A stretch of DNA of 64,000 bases from Patiria pectinifera (taxonomy: Eukaryota > Echinodermata > Asteroidea > Valvatida > Asterinidae), in NCBI GenBank assembly GCA_029964075.1, contig CM057144.1, positions 2,317,281-2,381,280 on the forward strand, written 5' to 3'. This document shows, piece by piece, positions 40,541 through 54,000 of the stretch. Position numbers and translations under genes: made by a program. The notes under the pieces are model-generated. The model was given only the letters and a program-made list of their open reading frames with translations. It ran no database searches and had not been told where the DNA came from. Within the stretch, counting starts at the first letter, position 1; each line of letters opens with the position of its first letter.

Positions 40541-42789
40541 CTCAGCGTTGGTTTAGACAGGGAATCTAAATGATGATTTGCAAATCAGCCACTGAAATTT
40601 GATCATTAATTTACGTACCATGTATCAACTTACTTTGAAAATCAATTCACGTATTCACTATACTACACTCAACCAAAAAAGAAAGTCCCCCCCCCCCATA
40701 CGTTTTTGTTTATCTCCAAAACTACTGGGCACCTCTCGCTCAAATAGCAACTAATCAGTACAGAAATCACTTAGCAATCCAGCCATACTCTTTGTTACAA
40801 TCGGTCAATTTGTGTGACATTATCGGCTGGTGATACGTTATCAGTTAGTTACTACATTATCAGTTGTAACACTCTTAATTTGACCAAAAGAAGTAATAAT
40901 TTGAACGAAATTATGCCATTTGACAATGATACCAAAAAAAATTGCACTTTTGTACACGTGCAAGTTAAAATTGAACATTTCGTCTCTAACGCAATCTTCC
41001 AACAACAAAAAATCTTCAAAAAATAATTTCAAATTCCTTTACTGAACCTCGAAGAACATGAACCTCGAAGAAGATAAAAAGACATAAGTAACCAATTCGC
41101 TGGTCCCTATCGGTCTTAAACATCGTATAATGGCGGGAACCAGTCTAGCAGAATGACACTTCGCTGGTTTTCGTGCGTTACCGTCACACGTAACGAATCG
41201 CTGAGCACCAAGTGACCTCCGCCTGTCTTTTGCTCTTTATTTTACTACTGAGAGAGTAGGCCTGCCTATTCGCAAAATACATATACCGGTACACATTTTT
41301 GGGGGTCAAATTGGCGCTCCAACAAATCTTGAGCAGTAAGTAGCTGTACATATTTTAATTCTCAACATTAACGCAGAGGAAGCAACAGAGAGGCTGACAC
41401 ATGATTCTTTTCCTGGCAGAATTGACGCATAACAACAATTAATTTGTTGTTCATTACTTTTCACTATAATGCAGTTTTGTTAGCCAACCATTGCAAATTT
41501 TGGATTGTTACTTGTGCCGTATATTGGCTTTCAAAATTCTCAACGCAAGTTATATTAACGAATGAAAGTTGAAGCTTAATATTTATCTGAAGAATAATAT
41601 TAATCTTACTCTGTATATAAGAGAAAAGAACTGGTAATTAATATTCCCATATTTCTTTCTATGTGTTTTCACTACTATGCAATTGTAAACTTGTATTGTT
41701 CTTCTCTATGCCGTTTAATAGTTTTCGAAATTCTTAACTCAAGTTATATATTAACAAATGAAAACTTAAGGTTTTGGTAATTATAATAATTGAGATATAG
41801 AACATTACTTTGTATGATTAAAGAAAACAATTTGCTATTTACTCTTCTAATTTGTGTTTTTCAAGAGAATAAAAGCTCCGTCTTTTGTTTTTGCTAGAAT
41901 ATATTATGGAATAATAATATAAATGTCATATAGAACCCGTCCAACCCTTATTAAAATCTGTTAGATTGAATGCAAAACAATCTGTACGCATAAGTTTAGA
42001 TCATGAACAGCGCTGGCTATAGCGTCACTGGTGGTCGTCCGGAAAATTACCCGACAGTTTTTTTTTACATCATAATAATTACCCTGGATTGGACATTTGG
42101 GAGACATCCCCGTAGACTTGTGGACACAATTAATCAAACTTAAATGTGCCCTAACCCAATATTCCCTTCTCCTTTTTCCATGAATTTCGGTATACTTACT
42201 AATTAGACCACGAGCAACAAATATAATCTAATTTTGCGACATTAAAATTGTGCCTCTAAAGGTGGGCTGTGACATTAGGGAGACAAAAAAATGTCTCCCT
42301 AATGACCGATATCTCCCATCTTGCGAAGAAATTACGATAACGTGTCTTCTTAGTGGTACCTTAACACGTATACATTTTTGTAGCAATTCTCGCACAGATG
42401 CCCGTGTTCATCACGGTTACGCTGGTAAGTATTCGCTGATAAAATGGAAAGAATTTTGTTTGTCACGATCACGCGACCAGGCCTACTCACGTCACAACCG
42501 ATGCAATGTGTAAAAACGAAACTAGACCTAAAAATAAATCCACTTGATAGTTCTGTTTGTTTGATAAACGATAGGCCGATTCCACTTCACGTGTTAACGT
42601 GTGATCACTCCGAATGTGTGGTTGCGCACAAACTTCCTCAGCCAAACAATTTCTTGCGACACAAATAAAACTTCTTCTGCCTTAGTTTTTAAACCCACCC
42701 CGGCTTTTAAGCCAGAAAGGGGGAGATTGCGACGGTGTATTCCTTCTGCGGGTCCGTGTACACGCAATGAGAGCATTGTGTGTCCGTGT
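40541..42789. other. Intergenic region after gene E
   Basis: The start (TGAAATTTGATCATTAATTT) matches the 3' flanks of C and D. The stretch 41100-41220 (GGCGGGAACCAGTCTAGCAG, GGTTTTCGTGCGTTACCGTC) also matches their flanks in the same gene-relative orientation, so the duplication unit extended past the stop codon. The rest is AT-rich with no exon recognised. Confidence 0.6.
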
Positions 42790-43125
42790 GTTCCATGTTG
42801 GTTAGGTTAACTGTTTAGTGCTGTCACGTGAAAAGTCAGACCTCCATCAACTGAACTTGTTGACAATAATGTTTGGCTATAGGGGGACTTCATATGACCT
42901 GAGATTTTGAATGTCAAAGGTCATCTAGGGGTCAAAAGAGGTCATTGTTGGTTTTGGTTAAGTAAACTGCAAAGTGTTGTCATATGCAAAGTCAGACTTC
43001 ACTCTCAACCAAACTTTGTAACAATAATCTTTGGGTAGGGGGACTTCAGATGACTTGAGACATTTGAGGTCAAGGGTCATTTAGGGGTCGAATGAGGTCA
43101 TTTTTGATTTTGGTTGGGTACACTG
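42790..43125. repeat. ~155-bp tandem repeat with AGGTCA-type half-sites
   Basis: Two copies and part of a third of a unit containing GGTTAAGTAAACTGC, a CAAAGTCAGACTTC word, GGGGGACTTCAGATGAC, GGTCATTTAGGGGTC and GAGGTCATTTTTG. It contains GGGTCAAAAGAGGTCA (a DR4 arrangement) and AGGTCAAGGGTCA (a DR1 arrangement). It ends about 390 bases before the gene F start codon. Confidence 0.75.
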
Positions 43126-43214
43126 CTTACTATAACTGATTGTATAAATACTGCCATCATGCCAGGGGGATGCGCAAGCTTTATTCTTAAGTGGTATTGG
43201 TGATTGGGAGCTTA

Positions 43215-43511
43215 AATAAATAGGTTGTTCCACTTACGCCTTGTCTAACGTTATCTCAACAGTAAATACAACATGTGTACAGATCAAAGTTTAAGTGCGC
43301 AGACAGAAAAAATACCATGTCCAATGTCGGTACAGAAGTGAGCAATAATAGCATACACGCCTACAGCGATGCCCAACACGTACTCTGAAAACTAGGTCTT
43401 TTTTTGTATGCGGTGCGCGTTGCGCAGTGTTCAATTTCGTTTCTGTAAGTTATTAGACAAGCCCGAATTTCGTCTCTATTCTCGATTAGGAAACACTACC
43501 CAACGTGCAGG
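43215..43511 (+). promoter_or_regulatory. Gene F promoter and leader
   Basis: In order: TTGTTCCACTTACGCCTTG, TTATCTCAACAGTAAATACA, GATCAAAGTTTAAGTGCGCA, GTCCAATGTCGGTACAGAA, TTGCGCAG at 43420-43427, then GCCCGAATTTCGTCTC, TCTCGATTAGGAAACACTAC and GTGCAGGATGAA. This is the best preserved example of the shared block. AGTAAATA is forkhead-like, TTATCT GATA-like and TTGCGCAG close to the C/EBP palindrome; these identities are inferred. Confidence 0.8.
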
Positions 43512-46500
43512 ATGAATTCGTCTGTTCTTTGCCTTTTTCTCCTGGTAGCTGGAGGTAAGAGATATCTTAAAGTCTATCGAAGAGATTTTTCTCCTTATTT
43601 TGCAACAACATGTTTACCTGAATGCTGTTTATTCAGGGTGATCAATTTTGTTTAATATCTAAATTTACTTCACAGCGACGACTCTGGCATTGGCAACAAC
43701 GCCTGCACACACTACCGGTAATAAAGCAACCACGGCAAAAGCGACGGCCCATACCACCACTGAAAGACCGAAGACGACCCATAGTCAGCCCACCACCGCG
43801 CCGAAGACGACCCATAGTCGCCCAACCACAGCACAAAAGACGACCCATAGTCAGCCCACCACCGCACGAAAGACTACCCATAGTCAGCCCACCACCGCAC
43901 CGAAGACGACCCACAGTCAACCCACCACTGCTCCAAAGACGACCCATAGTCAGCCCACCACTGCTCCAAAGACGACCCATAGTCAGCCCACCACCGCACC
44001 GAAGACGACCCATAGTCACCCCACCACCGCACAGAAGACGACCCATACCCGCCCCACAACTGCACAGAAGACAACCGCTAGCCACACGCCCGGAAAAACC
44101 ACCAAAACCCCAACCCATACCACCGCTGCGTCTGCTAATACCACATCCAATGCAACTGGTTCAACTGTTGGTCCAAAAACACCGGAGCTCACAACAGTTC
44201 CCGGACCAGAAAATATTATACCCACGTAAGTTAAAGTGGGTGTATACGTGCTGTTGGGGTGTGGCACCTTGAAAAAATAGATATTTAAAATTGAAGTGAT
44301 AATTTCCTAGCATTAGTTATGAGTTTTTAAATGAGACATCGGACGAAAACAAATCGCCCTATGACAAGTAATCAATTACTTTTTTCCAACTTTTGAATTA
44401 GGAGCGGGACGCTCCTAATTCAGCTGAAGTCAGCAGGACCTAGTGTGCCCATCACTTTTGTGACAAAGTGCGGTTTATGAATAATAATTTCAACAGCTGT
44501 TCATATTGTGTGTACAAAAATGTTCGTGTACACCGGAAGTGTATACACGTACACAGCTAGTGTAGTACCATCGGACAACGCAATGCATGAATGACATGGA
44601 AGACGTGGAGAACCAATGAGTGTAAAAGACATATCAGAGATTATGATAGATAGAACGTATGAACTGAAGTGTAGCCACGCTGGTCTGGCTGCATGTATGT
44701 ATGCCTATTATACCTGATCGCGCAGGAGTGTCGCGACCCAGCCTCGATTATCGCGTAGCCGTACCAGGCGAATACAAAACGCGTGATTCCAAAATTAACA
44801 TTTTGCATGTATACATGACTTGTATATAGCTTGAAAACGTCACTAGATATGAATATTTTTAGAATTTCACTCAAATTAACACATATCGCGCCCTGGTCAA
44901 ATTCGTCGTTCATGCTCACAGGGTTCGACGATGTCTTTTGGGGGTTTCTGACATTCAGAAACCATTCTTAGTCACTGCTCCACTCGGATTTCGGAAAACC
45001 TGCACAATAAAAAAAATATCTTCTATAATTCTTTACGTTGAAATTCCGTTGCAGTTACCAGCTCAAGAATGGCAGCGAGGTCTGCATGTTGTTCGTCTTC
45101 AACGCAACATTGACAATCAAATATGAAACTACAAACAATCAGGTGGGCAATTTTGGTAGTTGTCTCCACGACCACGATATGTCCTCAAAATTCTCACATC
45201 TATTTGAAAAAAAAATTTACGTTTTAAACAAGGAAGTACAACCATGTACCGGTACCCATAATCTCATTATATACATCTAGACTGGTCCTTGGTACCATTC
45301 TAAAAATACGGGGACCGGTAGCTAGTTCCCTTTAAAACAACTGATTGGATCACCTAGCGTTTGCGCAACATCACTGTTTACTTTTAAAAACGATATTAGC
45401 AGCTTTGTGCATGGATGACATTTGAAAACATGGCTATCAAAAACTCACTCACTTTAAACGAGTACCGGTTTTTTAAAATCGTGTCTCCACGAAGGCAACT
45501 CTCAAGCACTTTACCTGCATAGGCATGATAGGTTTCAAATCCTGAAAAGTGGTGCTCCTCCCTTAATTGATGGTTGCCAGAGATACTTTTGAATTCAGCA
45601 AAAATTGAAGCTCATCACCACACAAACTGCACGTTAGTGATAAAACCTTGTTGTCATTTTGCATTAGGCTGGTTCTGTGCTGCAAATGTTGTTGTGATGT
45701 TGCATTCAGGAGGCGGGAATCAGACCAATGTCAGTCCTGCTTATAATTTGAATACATAAGAAAGAAAACAACCTAGAGAATTTGGGGTTACGTGCTTGCT
45801 ACCTGTCTCAGCTTTTGAAGTCCGAAAGACAATGGAGGGACAGGGAACCAGTCTATATTATACATCATATTTTATGGACAGTGCCCTCAAGCGTCGAATA
45901 GCCCTGAGCCTGCTTTTCGAATTTTCGAGGGCCATGGGTTCCCATCATGAAAAGATCAGTTTTGTACGTCTGGGTGTTTTTTGTAACTTCTTTGTACATA
46001 ATGTAGTTAGTTTTTTTTCTAACATTTGGTCGTTCTATTGTTTGTTTTCTGTAGACCGGCGTTGCCACAATTCCCATTGGCGGAAATATCAACGGGACGG
46101 ACACTGAGTGGACCCTGAAGTCAATATGTAGGGGTGATGCATACAGGTATTTCCAACTTGCTGCAGGCTATGCTGTACCTAACTCCAGTGCGACTGGTTA
46201 TTCGTCCTTGGATTTCAAATTCGGCATGATCCACCCGGATAAGCCCTTCTACAGTTTAAGGATCCTGAATGCCACCTGGTCGTATTTCGAGCCGTTCTTC
46301 CCACGAGATGTAAAGAACTACGGTAAGTCACTCCGCGTTAGTTTCCATGTAAAAGCTGTGCACGTCTGTGGCCTTAAAACTAGAACTGAGATTTACCTGT
46401 GCTTCCTCGTTGGTATAGATCTTTTGCCTTCCCTCTTCCAAAAGACCGAGGACTAAAACAAGCCTAGCCCAGCTTAATGGTGGAGATCAGCATAGATCTC

Positions 46501-48560
46501 AACTGGGCATGACATATGAATCAAGTCACAAGCAAAGCCAATAAAGTCCTGGGTCTTCTGAAGAGAAACACTCACTCATGCATCATTATGAGATCCTCAT
46601 CACAACACCACCAAGGCATCTCTTGAGGAAATCCAACACCGAGCTGCTTGGTCAAAAATGACTGTAGCAGGACATCAAGTGTCACAAATAATATCATTAT
46701 GCTGTCATGCATGCTTCAATGGGAACCTGTCAAAAGTCGTCACACCAACCCACGCTTTATCTTCAAGTTCACAACATAACTCCATCAAATGTCAAAGGTC
46801 GTCAGAACATTCTAGACTGCAAACCGGGCCCAATATCTTAGAAACTCCACCATTCAACAAAAACTGTTACCAGCATTAATTTTACCCGAGAACGGGGGTA
46901 ACATGTACAACATGATTTATACATGAATTTGACGGTGCTACTAAATTAGTTTTGAAAAGGTCAATGTTTGAGCTGACGTTTCTGCTTTCTTAATACCGCT
47001 ACACTTTTTTTACACAGGAGAAGAAGTGTGGGCAGCTAACGCATCTGTGTACGCAGGCACGATGGGGAAGACGTTTGGGTGCCCGACCCTCAAAGTCAAA
47101 CTGACCAGTAATCCAAAGCTAGATGCGTCGATCATTCTGGATCACGTGATGTTACAGCCTTACGCGGACCATGCCAACGGTACATTTGGTGACGGTAAGT
47201 AAGAACAACAACACGGTTACCATGAGGTTAACCTTGCTGAGCACCAAACAGGTCTTCCAAAATAAGGCCCTGTAGTTACAATTTTAACAGCAACATGCCC
47301 GTCTCAAAAAAGGGCAGCCATTGCGTACACCATCCACAAAACTCAACAAAAGCAATACATGTGCACCCTTTCCCTTGCTTTTCAGATTAAAATTTGTGGC
47401 GTAAAATTTTTGGACCCACTTTTTGGGGAACACCACATTTTTTGCCCCCCCCCCCCTTCAATAAAATAATAATAATAAATGTATTCTGGATCCGGCCTTT
47501 ATTTAATAGAGACCAACATACTACATTTACTTCCAAACCAACAGTTGTAGACAAACTTGATGAGCAGATCACCCTTGGAAATATGAGCATGAAGGGTCAC
47601 GCGAAAGTTACAGGGTTCATAGTTTAACGATGCAATTTTTCTTTGGAACACATTATGCGCAACTATCTACTTCTCTTAAATGTATAGAAACTGTTTGACA
47701 TCCCTTGCTGGTTAATTTTATTGAAAAGTGCACTTCTTTAGACATTTAAAATTGTTCAGCTTTTATTGGACAACCGAGGGTGCTGTTGATGTGATATCTC
47801 AGGAAGACACTGTTCAGTTTAAGGGTTTTCTGTTCAAATTGTGAACCAAGAAAATGCTCGTTGAAAACATTTATGAGAAACGTTTCCTCACGGGCTTCCT
47901 GCCATGTTCTACCACAACATCGAATCGCCAAAGAAAAGAGCAACTAACGACAAAACAACAACAATTCTGGCAAATGTTGCAATAGCTGTAACATTAAAGT
48001 TTCTGCCTGAAACGAGATCACACGTTTACTCATGAATATGGAAATTCGCATTAGCATGAAAAACCAAAATACCCTTCCAAAACGGCAAAACGATAATTTA
48101 AAATAAGGTTAAAAAGGTGCATTTCAAGGCTTGTATTTAACAAAAAAATACATTGCGTGGGCCATTTAAAGTCTTTTCCTTGCCATGTCATATTTTGGTG
48201 TGTTCCCAGCCAATGTTTGTGCAAAGAACTCAGTGAAATCAGCCCTTGAGAAAATGCTGAGAAAATCAATTCAATACACGCCCGTGTTTTCCCCTTGTTA
48301 CAGTGGAAGAGTGTACTAAGCCAAACCCGACGACCATGGAGCCGACCACAGCCAACGCGACCATGGCCACTACGGCGTTCCCTCATCCCCCCACCAAGCC
48401 CAGCCCCAACAACGGGGGTATGATCGCCGGCATAGTCATCGGTGTGTTGGTCTTTGTCGTCCTCATCATTGGAATCGCCATGTTCGTGGTCAGGAAGCGG
48501 AGGATGAAGGAAGCAGCCTACGGCCACCTCGACGAAGATCACAAGGATTACGTTCACTAG
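43512..48560 (+). CDS. Gene F: CD68/LAMP-like mucin membrane protein
   Basis: Six exons: 43512-43554, 43676-44225, 45055-45142, 46055-46322, 47018-47194 and 48304-48560, joining in frame to about 460 residues. Signal peptide MNSSVLCLFLLVAG. Nine mucin repeats, mostly HSQPTTAPKTT. The LAMP domain has NGSEVCMLFVFNATLTIKY, TIPIGGNINGTD, SICRGDAYR, WSYFEPFFPRDVKNYG, GTMGKTFGCPT, DHVMLQPYADH and VEECTKPN, with all four cysteines. The exon 2 donor is CCCAC-GTAAGT, giving Thr instead of Arg at the junction. The tail is RKRRMKEAAYGHLDEDHKDYVH, as in E. E and F are the closest pair in exon 4. AATAAA at 48600-48605, 40 bases after the stop, is a plausible polyadenylation signal. Confidence 0.93.
43776..44075 (+). 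repeat. 33-bp mucin tandem repeat of gene F
   Basis: There are nine units. The residue after Ser is Gln in six, Arg in two and His in one, and the residue before Lys is Pro, Gln or Arg. It is more diverged than the array in E. Confidence 0.9.
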
Positions 48561-50734
48561 CTCGGCGTCTGAAGAGGAAGGAATTCTACAGTCTCGGACA
48601 ATAAAATGGCCCCTGATTCTTGTTATAATTGAAAGCGCTTTTAATAGACGAAGTGCGCGAGTTTAAGAGATGCTTTGTTCATCCCAGGAATGTATACCTA
48701 TATATAATATTCTAATCCCAGCAGAGGCGGATCAAGGAATTTTCGCATGGGATGTTTTCAACATGAACAAAATCTGAAATGTAGACAGGGTTGTTTTTTT
48801 TCTCCGGAAACTTGACCTCCGAAAATCAATAGGTGGGGTGGGGTGGGAGGGGGGCTCGTACAATACTTTCAATGGGGGCGCTGTTCAAAGCCGACGATTA
48901 TTAACACTATATCATTACAGAAATATGTACAAATACCCCTAGCCAAGCTGGCTCTGTCCTTATTTTGTGCACAGGCAGACATTATTACCAGTATATTTGT
49001 TTTTAGATTTTTTTTTACCAGTATAGTATTTTCAAGGAATTTCTATTAAAAAAAATTTGGACAGAGCTGGGGGTGGGGTGGGGGGTTTGACACCCCCCCC
49101 CCCTCAGTGGATCCGCGCCTGCCCAGACTAAAAAAATATTCTGAGGTCAGGTATCCGCCACTGCTAAAAATTAGCATGATGGCCATTTCTCAAAGCTCGG
49201 TTTCGTGTCCGATTTAGCTTTATCGTTAACAGCTTTTGATGTTCCGATCAAATAAAAACAAGAAATTGCTTCATATCAAACACTTTGATATTTCTACAAG
49301 AAATCATTGACTAATGTGGACTTGGAATCTTCAAAGTTAGGGACCCAGGTAGCAGGCGAAGACGAAATGAAAAAAAACCCGAGTTTTGGATGTTAACCGT
49401 CGTCAGATTCAAAATAGTGCCCGTAGCAAAGCTCGCCCCTCCTACGATCCGAGTGCACACTTGATGCACAAAGTCGTCATTGAATTTCAAGTTTTTGAGA
49501 GCAAGCAATACATATATGAACTCATTTTTTTTTAATCAGCATGGCAGGTAAATACAACCTATTTTATATCCGGAAAAAAACCCGTGCGATATCCGAGAGT
49601 GTCGACGAAATGCATTCGGTAAACTTCGGACATTTTCGGAAACGGGAGGAATTCCACCCGTTTGATCACGTGACATCGGCGGCTGCCTGACCTAATGATC
49701 GTCAGAAATAGTCAGAATCATTTGGTCTGGGAACCAGACTAATAACATTCAAATTATCAACATTGATATAGTGAAAAGAAGTTGTAAATATTAGGCTTAT
49801 GAAACTATTTTGATCGAGAAGTCCGACTATGAAATTTAGTATTTGAAAATTTTGTATTAATTCTGCAATTATAACATGTATACAACCGCTTTAGGTAATA
49901 TGGAAAGATTTAACATTACATTACTATAATCAGATGCTATGCGTTAAGTGGATTTCCAGAAATTAAAAAAAAAATTGCATTTGTCGCCTTAACTTTTAAA
50001 GTGCCTTAGTAGTGGCGGCTCAAGTCTCGTGTGCTTATTTAAAGGACAGAAAACTGAAGAAAAAAAATTAATTTATATAAATCTGTGAACAATTTTAGTT
50101 ATTTAATTTTTCATGTTTGAAATTATGGAAAACATTTGACAATATTCTTGAAAACACATGAAATGCTTGCAATCGTTGACTCAGTTGCTGTTGACATAAT
50201 TACCGGTAGTTATTATTGTATTGAAGTTTGCGGGCATCTGATTCAGGAATTAAGGTCAAAGGCGTAGCCAGCCCAGACGGGGGAGGGTATATTTACTCCC
50301 TTCCCCACCCCACCCCTAATATTTGTTGAAAGGTCTGCCTTTTTGCATTTAAGTGCCCATTTTTTTCACCGACATTTACCCCTCCCCCAAATATTTGTAG
50401 AGAGTGTCATGTTGTTGTTTTTTAAATCAATCAGGTGCCTTTTTTAATTATAAGTGCCTTTTTTCGAATTTCTTGCGATCGTTGACAATTGTATCTCCAT
50501 GAAAAGCGGAATCTATTATCAGACAGTGCGCATTATCGTCCGGTTTGAACAGCGCCCCCATTGGAATATGGTACAGCCCCCCCCCCCCTTTATTTCACAA
50601 AGGCCAAAAAAGCAGGAGAAAAATCCCTGTCTTCTATTCAGCACGGTTGTGCGAGCGCCCTGTTTACTATTTACCTAAACGGTAAAAACTGTTTACCCCC
50701 TCCCAATAAACACGACCTTGCTACGCCTATGAAG
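48561..50734. other. Intergenic region between F and G with two MITE-like elements
   Basis: Element one, about 48725-49125, starts AGAGGCGGATCAAGG and ends CAGTGGATCCGCGCCTG. Element two, about 50260-50735, starts AAGGCGTAGCCAG and ends CTTGCTACGCCTATG, with G- and C-runs near each end. A related fragment in reverse orientation is at 51190-51350 in gene G intron 1. No exon is seen between 49130 and 50250. Confidence 0.6.
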
Positions 50735-51004
50735 GTTATCTCAGCAGTAAATAAGCATGAGTCAATAAGCATGGGTTGAGATCAAAGTTTAAGTGTGCAG
50801 AAAGAACAGGTCCAATGTCGGTACAAAATTGAGAAAGAAGCCTATAGACCGACCACAGTGACTGCGTTTTAACAATCTGAAACCACTCAGGTATCTTTCG
50901 GTACAAGGTGTGCGTTGCGCAGTGTTCAATTTCGTTCTGTGCTAATCAGACAAGCCCGAATTTCGTCTCTATTCTTGATTAGGAAACACTACCCAACGTG
51001 CAGG
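50735..51004 (+). promoter_or_regulatory. Gene G promoter and leader
   Basis: CTCAGCAGTAAATAAGCATG, GATCAAAGTTTAAGTGTGCA, GGTCCAATGTCGGTACA, CCTATAGACCGACCACAG, TTGCGCAG at 50915-50922, then GCCCGAATTTCGTCTC, TTGATTAGGAAACACTACCC and GTGCAGGATGAA. The order and spacing follow gene F. Confidence 0.78.
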
Positions 51005-54000
51005 ATGAATGCGTCTGTTGTTTTCCTTTTCCTCGTGGTAGCTGGAGGTAAGAGATATCGAAAGATCCTAGCTAGATTTTCATCATAGTCACAAAAGACA
51101 GTATTTTACAGGCAACTAGGAGGTCAACCATGATGCACTACAAGCTTAAGGAACTCATGGGTATAGAAAAAAATACTTTTCTTGGAGGGCTGGCGTAGCA
51201 AGGTATTTTTTATTGGGAGGGTAAAAAGTTTGTGAAAAGGGCACTCGCACATCCGTGCTGAAATTTACACAAGTGGGTTTTTTTTCCGGACACTTCGTAA
51301 AGTCAAAAAGTGGGGGGGGGGGAGGTTGGAGGAGGGGACTGGTACCAGCTTCTAATAACAACATGTTTAACTGAATGTTTTTCTTCTCCAGTACGACGAT
51401 CGACGGAGGGTATAATTATGAAGACATTCAAAGCACGCAATTATCTCGTACGTACGTCATGATATTACGTACGTTCTACGTAGTCTAAATATTACGCACG
51501 CACGTGATAATATTACATATACTCACGTGATACAACATACGTACGTTAACTTTCTTACGTATCTTGTACGTACGCGATAATATTACGTACGCACTTCACA
51601 ATATTACGTACGTGCGCAATACGAAGCAAAAATCTGGATGTTCCCTATCTTTCTTGGGTTTTTTGGTAGGTCATAGATTGTATCATGTTAACTTTACTTT
51701 TTCTTTTCTTCTTATACGTTAAATTTCAAATATTATCCTTTTTGTTTTACAGTTTACATGATTACTTTAAGTTTTTATCTTTAATTTATTTCTTTTAAGT
51801 TTCTATAGTATTTTATACGGGAAGTGGTTCAATTTCAATATTATAATAATAATATGTGTCTTCTTAATACAGAGTTCGCGTTTTGTTTAAATATCAAAAT
51901 TTAATTTATAGGGGCGACACTGACATTGTCAGCAACAACACCGACTGGCCCCACGACCCAACGTTCCACTACCAAAGCACAAAAGACGACCCATAGTCTT
52001 CCCACCACCGCACCGAAGACGACCCATAGTCGGCCCACCACCGCACCAAAGACGACCCATAGTCAGCCCACCACCGCACCGAAGACGACCCATACTCAGC
52101 CCACCACCTCACCAAAGACGACCGCTAGCCACACGCCCGAAAAACCAACCGAAACCCCGGCCGATACCACCGCTGCGGATGCTAATACGACATCCAATGC
52201 AACCGGTTCAACTGTTGGTGCCACTACACCGGCAAGCACTACCCGACCTGGACCAGAAAAGGTTATACCAAGGTATAAAGTGTCCATGAAGTTAATTTTT
52301 CGGAAGAACAAACGTTGTGCAACTTTCTTCTCCTCATAAATGTATGCAAACGCTTTTGACATCCCTTTATATTGGTTACTTTTATTGAAAAGCGCACATC
52401 TTCAAACATTTCCATGCTTTCGAGATAACTGAGGGCACTGTTGCTGTGGTGTTATTTCAGTAAGACGCTGTTCAGCTTTGCGTTTTCTGTTCAAATTATG
52501 AACCCCAAAAATTGCCTATTGAAAATAATTGCCAGAAAAAAAACAGCGGAATACCAAAGAAAAGAACATTTACGACAGCGCAATAACTAAAATTCTGTCT
52601 AATTTGGATGCTGAGAGCTCTGTAACATTTAGGTTTATGCCTGAAATGACATCAAACTTTTGCTCATGAATATGGAAATTTTCTTCAGCATAAAAACCGA
52701 AAAAAAGGCACATAAAGACCCTGGAACATGGCAAAACGAAAATTTAAAATAAGGTTAATTGGAACACACGTATGCACATATGCCTGAAGTGACATCACAA
52801 TTTTACTCATGAATATGGAAATTTTCAACATAAAAACCAGAAAGGCACAAAAACACCCTGAAACATGGCGAAACGAAAATTTAAAATAAGGTTAAGTGGG
52901 ACACACGGATGCATTTCCAAGGAATGCATTTTACAACATTTCATTGCATAAGTCATTTAAAGAACTTTTGGTTGGTATGAGACGTAACTTCAGCTAATTC
53001 GTCTAAGACTTAGGAAGCACCCTGGTTTTTCCGGGGGAAAATAACTGCTATAAAAAAAAATTAGGGTTATGAAATGTAACTAGTCATGCAAATGTTCTCG
53101 AGACCAAACGTTTCATTATTACGAAGAAGTTCAATCAAAATAAAAAAAATGACTTTCGCCAAATAATATTTCTGTCATGAATACCCTGAGTGATGTATTT
53201 TCGTTTTCGTATGTGCAGTATATATATAAGCTTGGGGATTTTCTGAATGACGTTCGTTTAAGACTAATTCGGGTTTTGGGTGGTTTTTTTTTATATATCT
53301 GTTAAAATCTTGTTTCAGCTACCAGTTTGAGAATGGCAGCGAGGTTATGATGTTGTTCGTCCTGAACGCAACGCTGAAAGTTAGATACAACACCACAAAC
53401 AATGAGGTGAGTGGCCATTTTTTATTGAACTCCTTACTGAATGTGTTTGGACAAACAGCGCCATCTACCCTTCATGCACGGAGCCAATAGGTGTCATCAG
53501 GATTAGTACATATACATTATAATGGAAAAAAAATTTGGTAAACACATACACCACCACTCCTGTAATCGCAGGTGCCAAGATGCTTGTTGTTGGTTCAAGA
53601 CGGGGGTATCAATTAATGAATAACATTATAAATCGCTGGTGTCACTTTAATTTACGTTTTTAGCCCATCAGCCTGGGGGTTTTGGTCGGTATCAAAATGA
53701 GGGGAATAATGGTCATTGTTATTTCTGGCAAGGTATGCACCCCTGTTGTTGGGAAATATGTGATAACATTGCAGCGGTGGCAGCTTTTTGCATGCTATCA
53801 CTTTTTCAAAAAAAAATGGCAGCCAAAAAATGCTTGTTACCACATATAATTAATCCTGTTCAAGCATATTGGCGGCCGTTTTGAAGAAAAACAATTAAAA
53901 GTTCCCTCATATTTCCCTCATTTCGATCTTGCTTTGTGCAGACTGGCGAGGTCACTATTCCCTTTGGCGGGAAAATCAACGCAACGGGAGTCGAGTGGAC

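Noticed and set aside
51440-51620. TAATATTAC words resembling a replication-origin nonamer of small circular DNA viruses
   Set aside because: The words belong to a low-complexity ACGTACG/AATATTAC repeat. There is no stem with the proper layout and no replication gene nearby.
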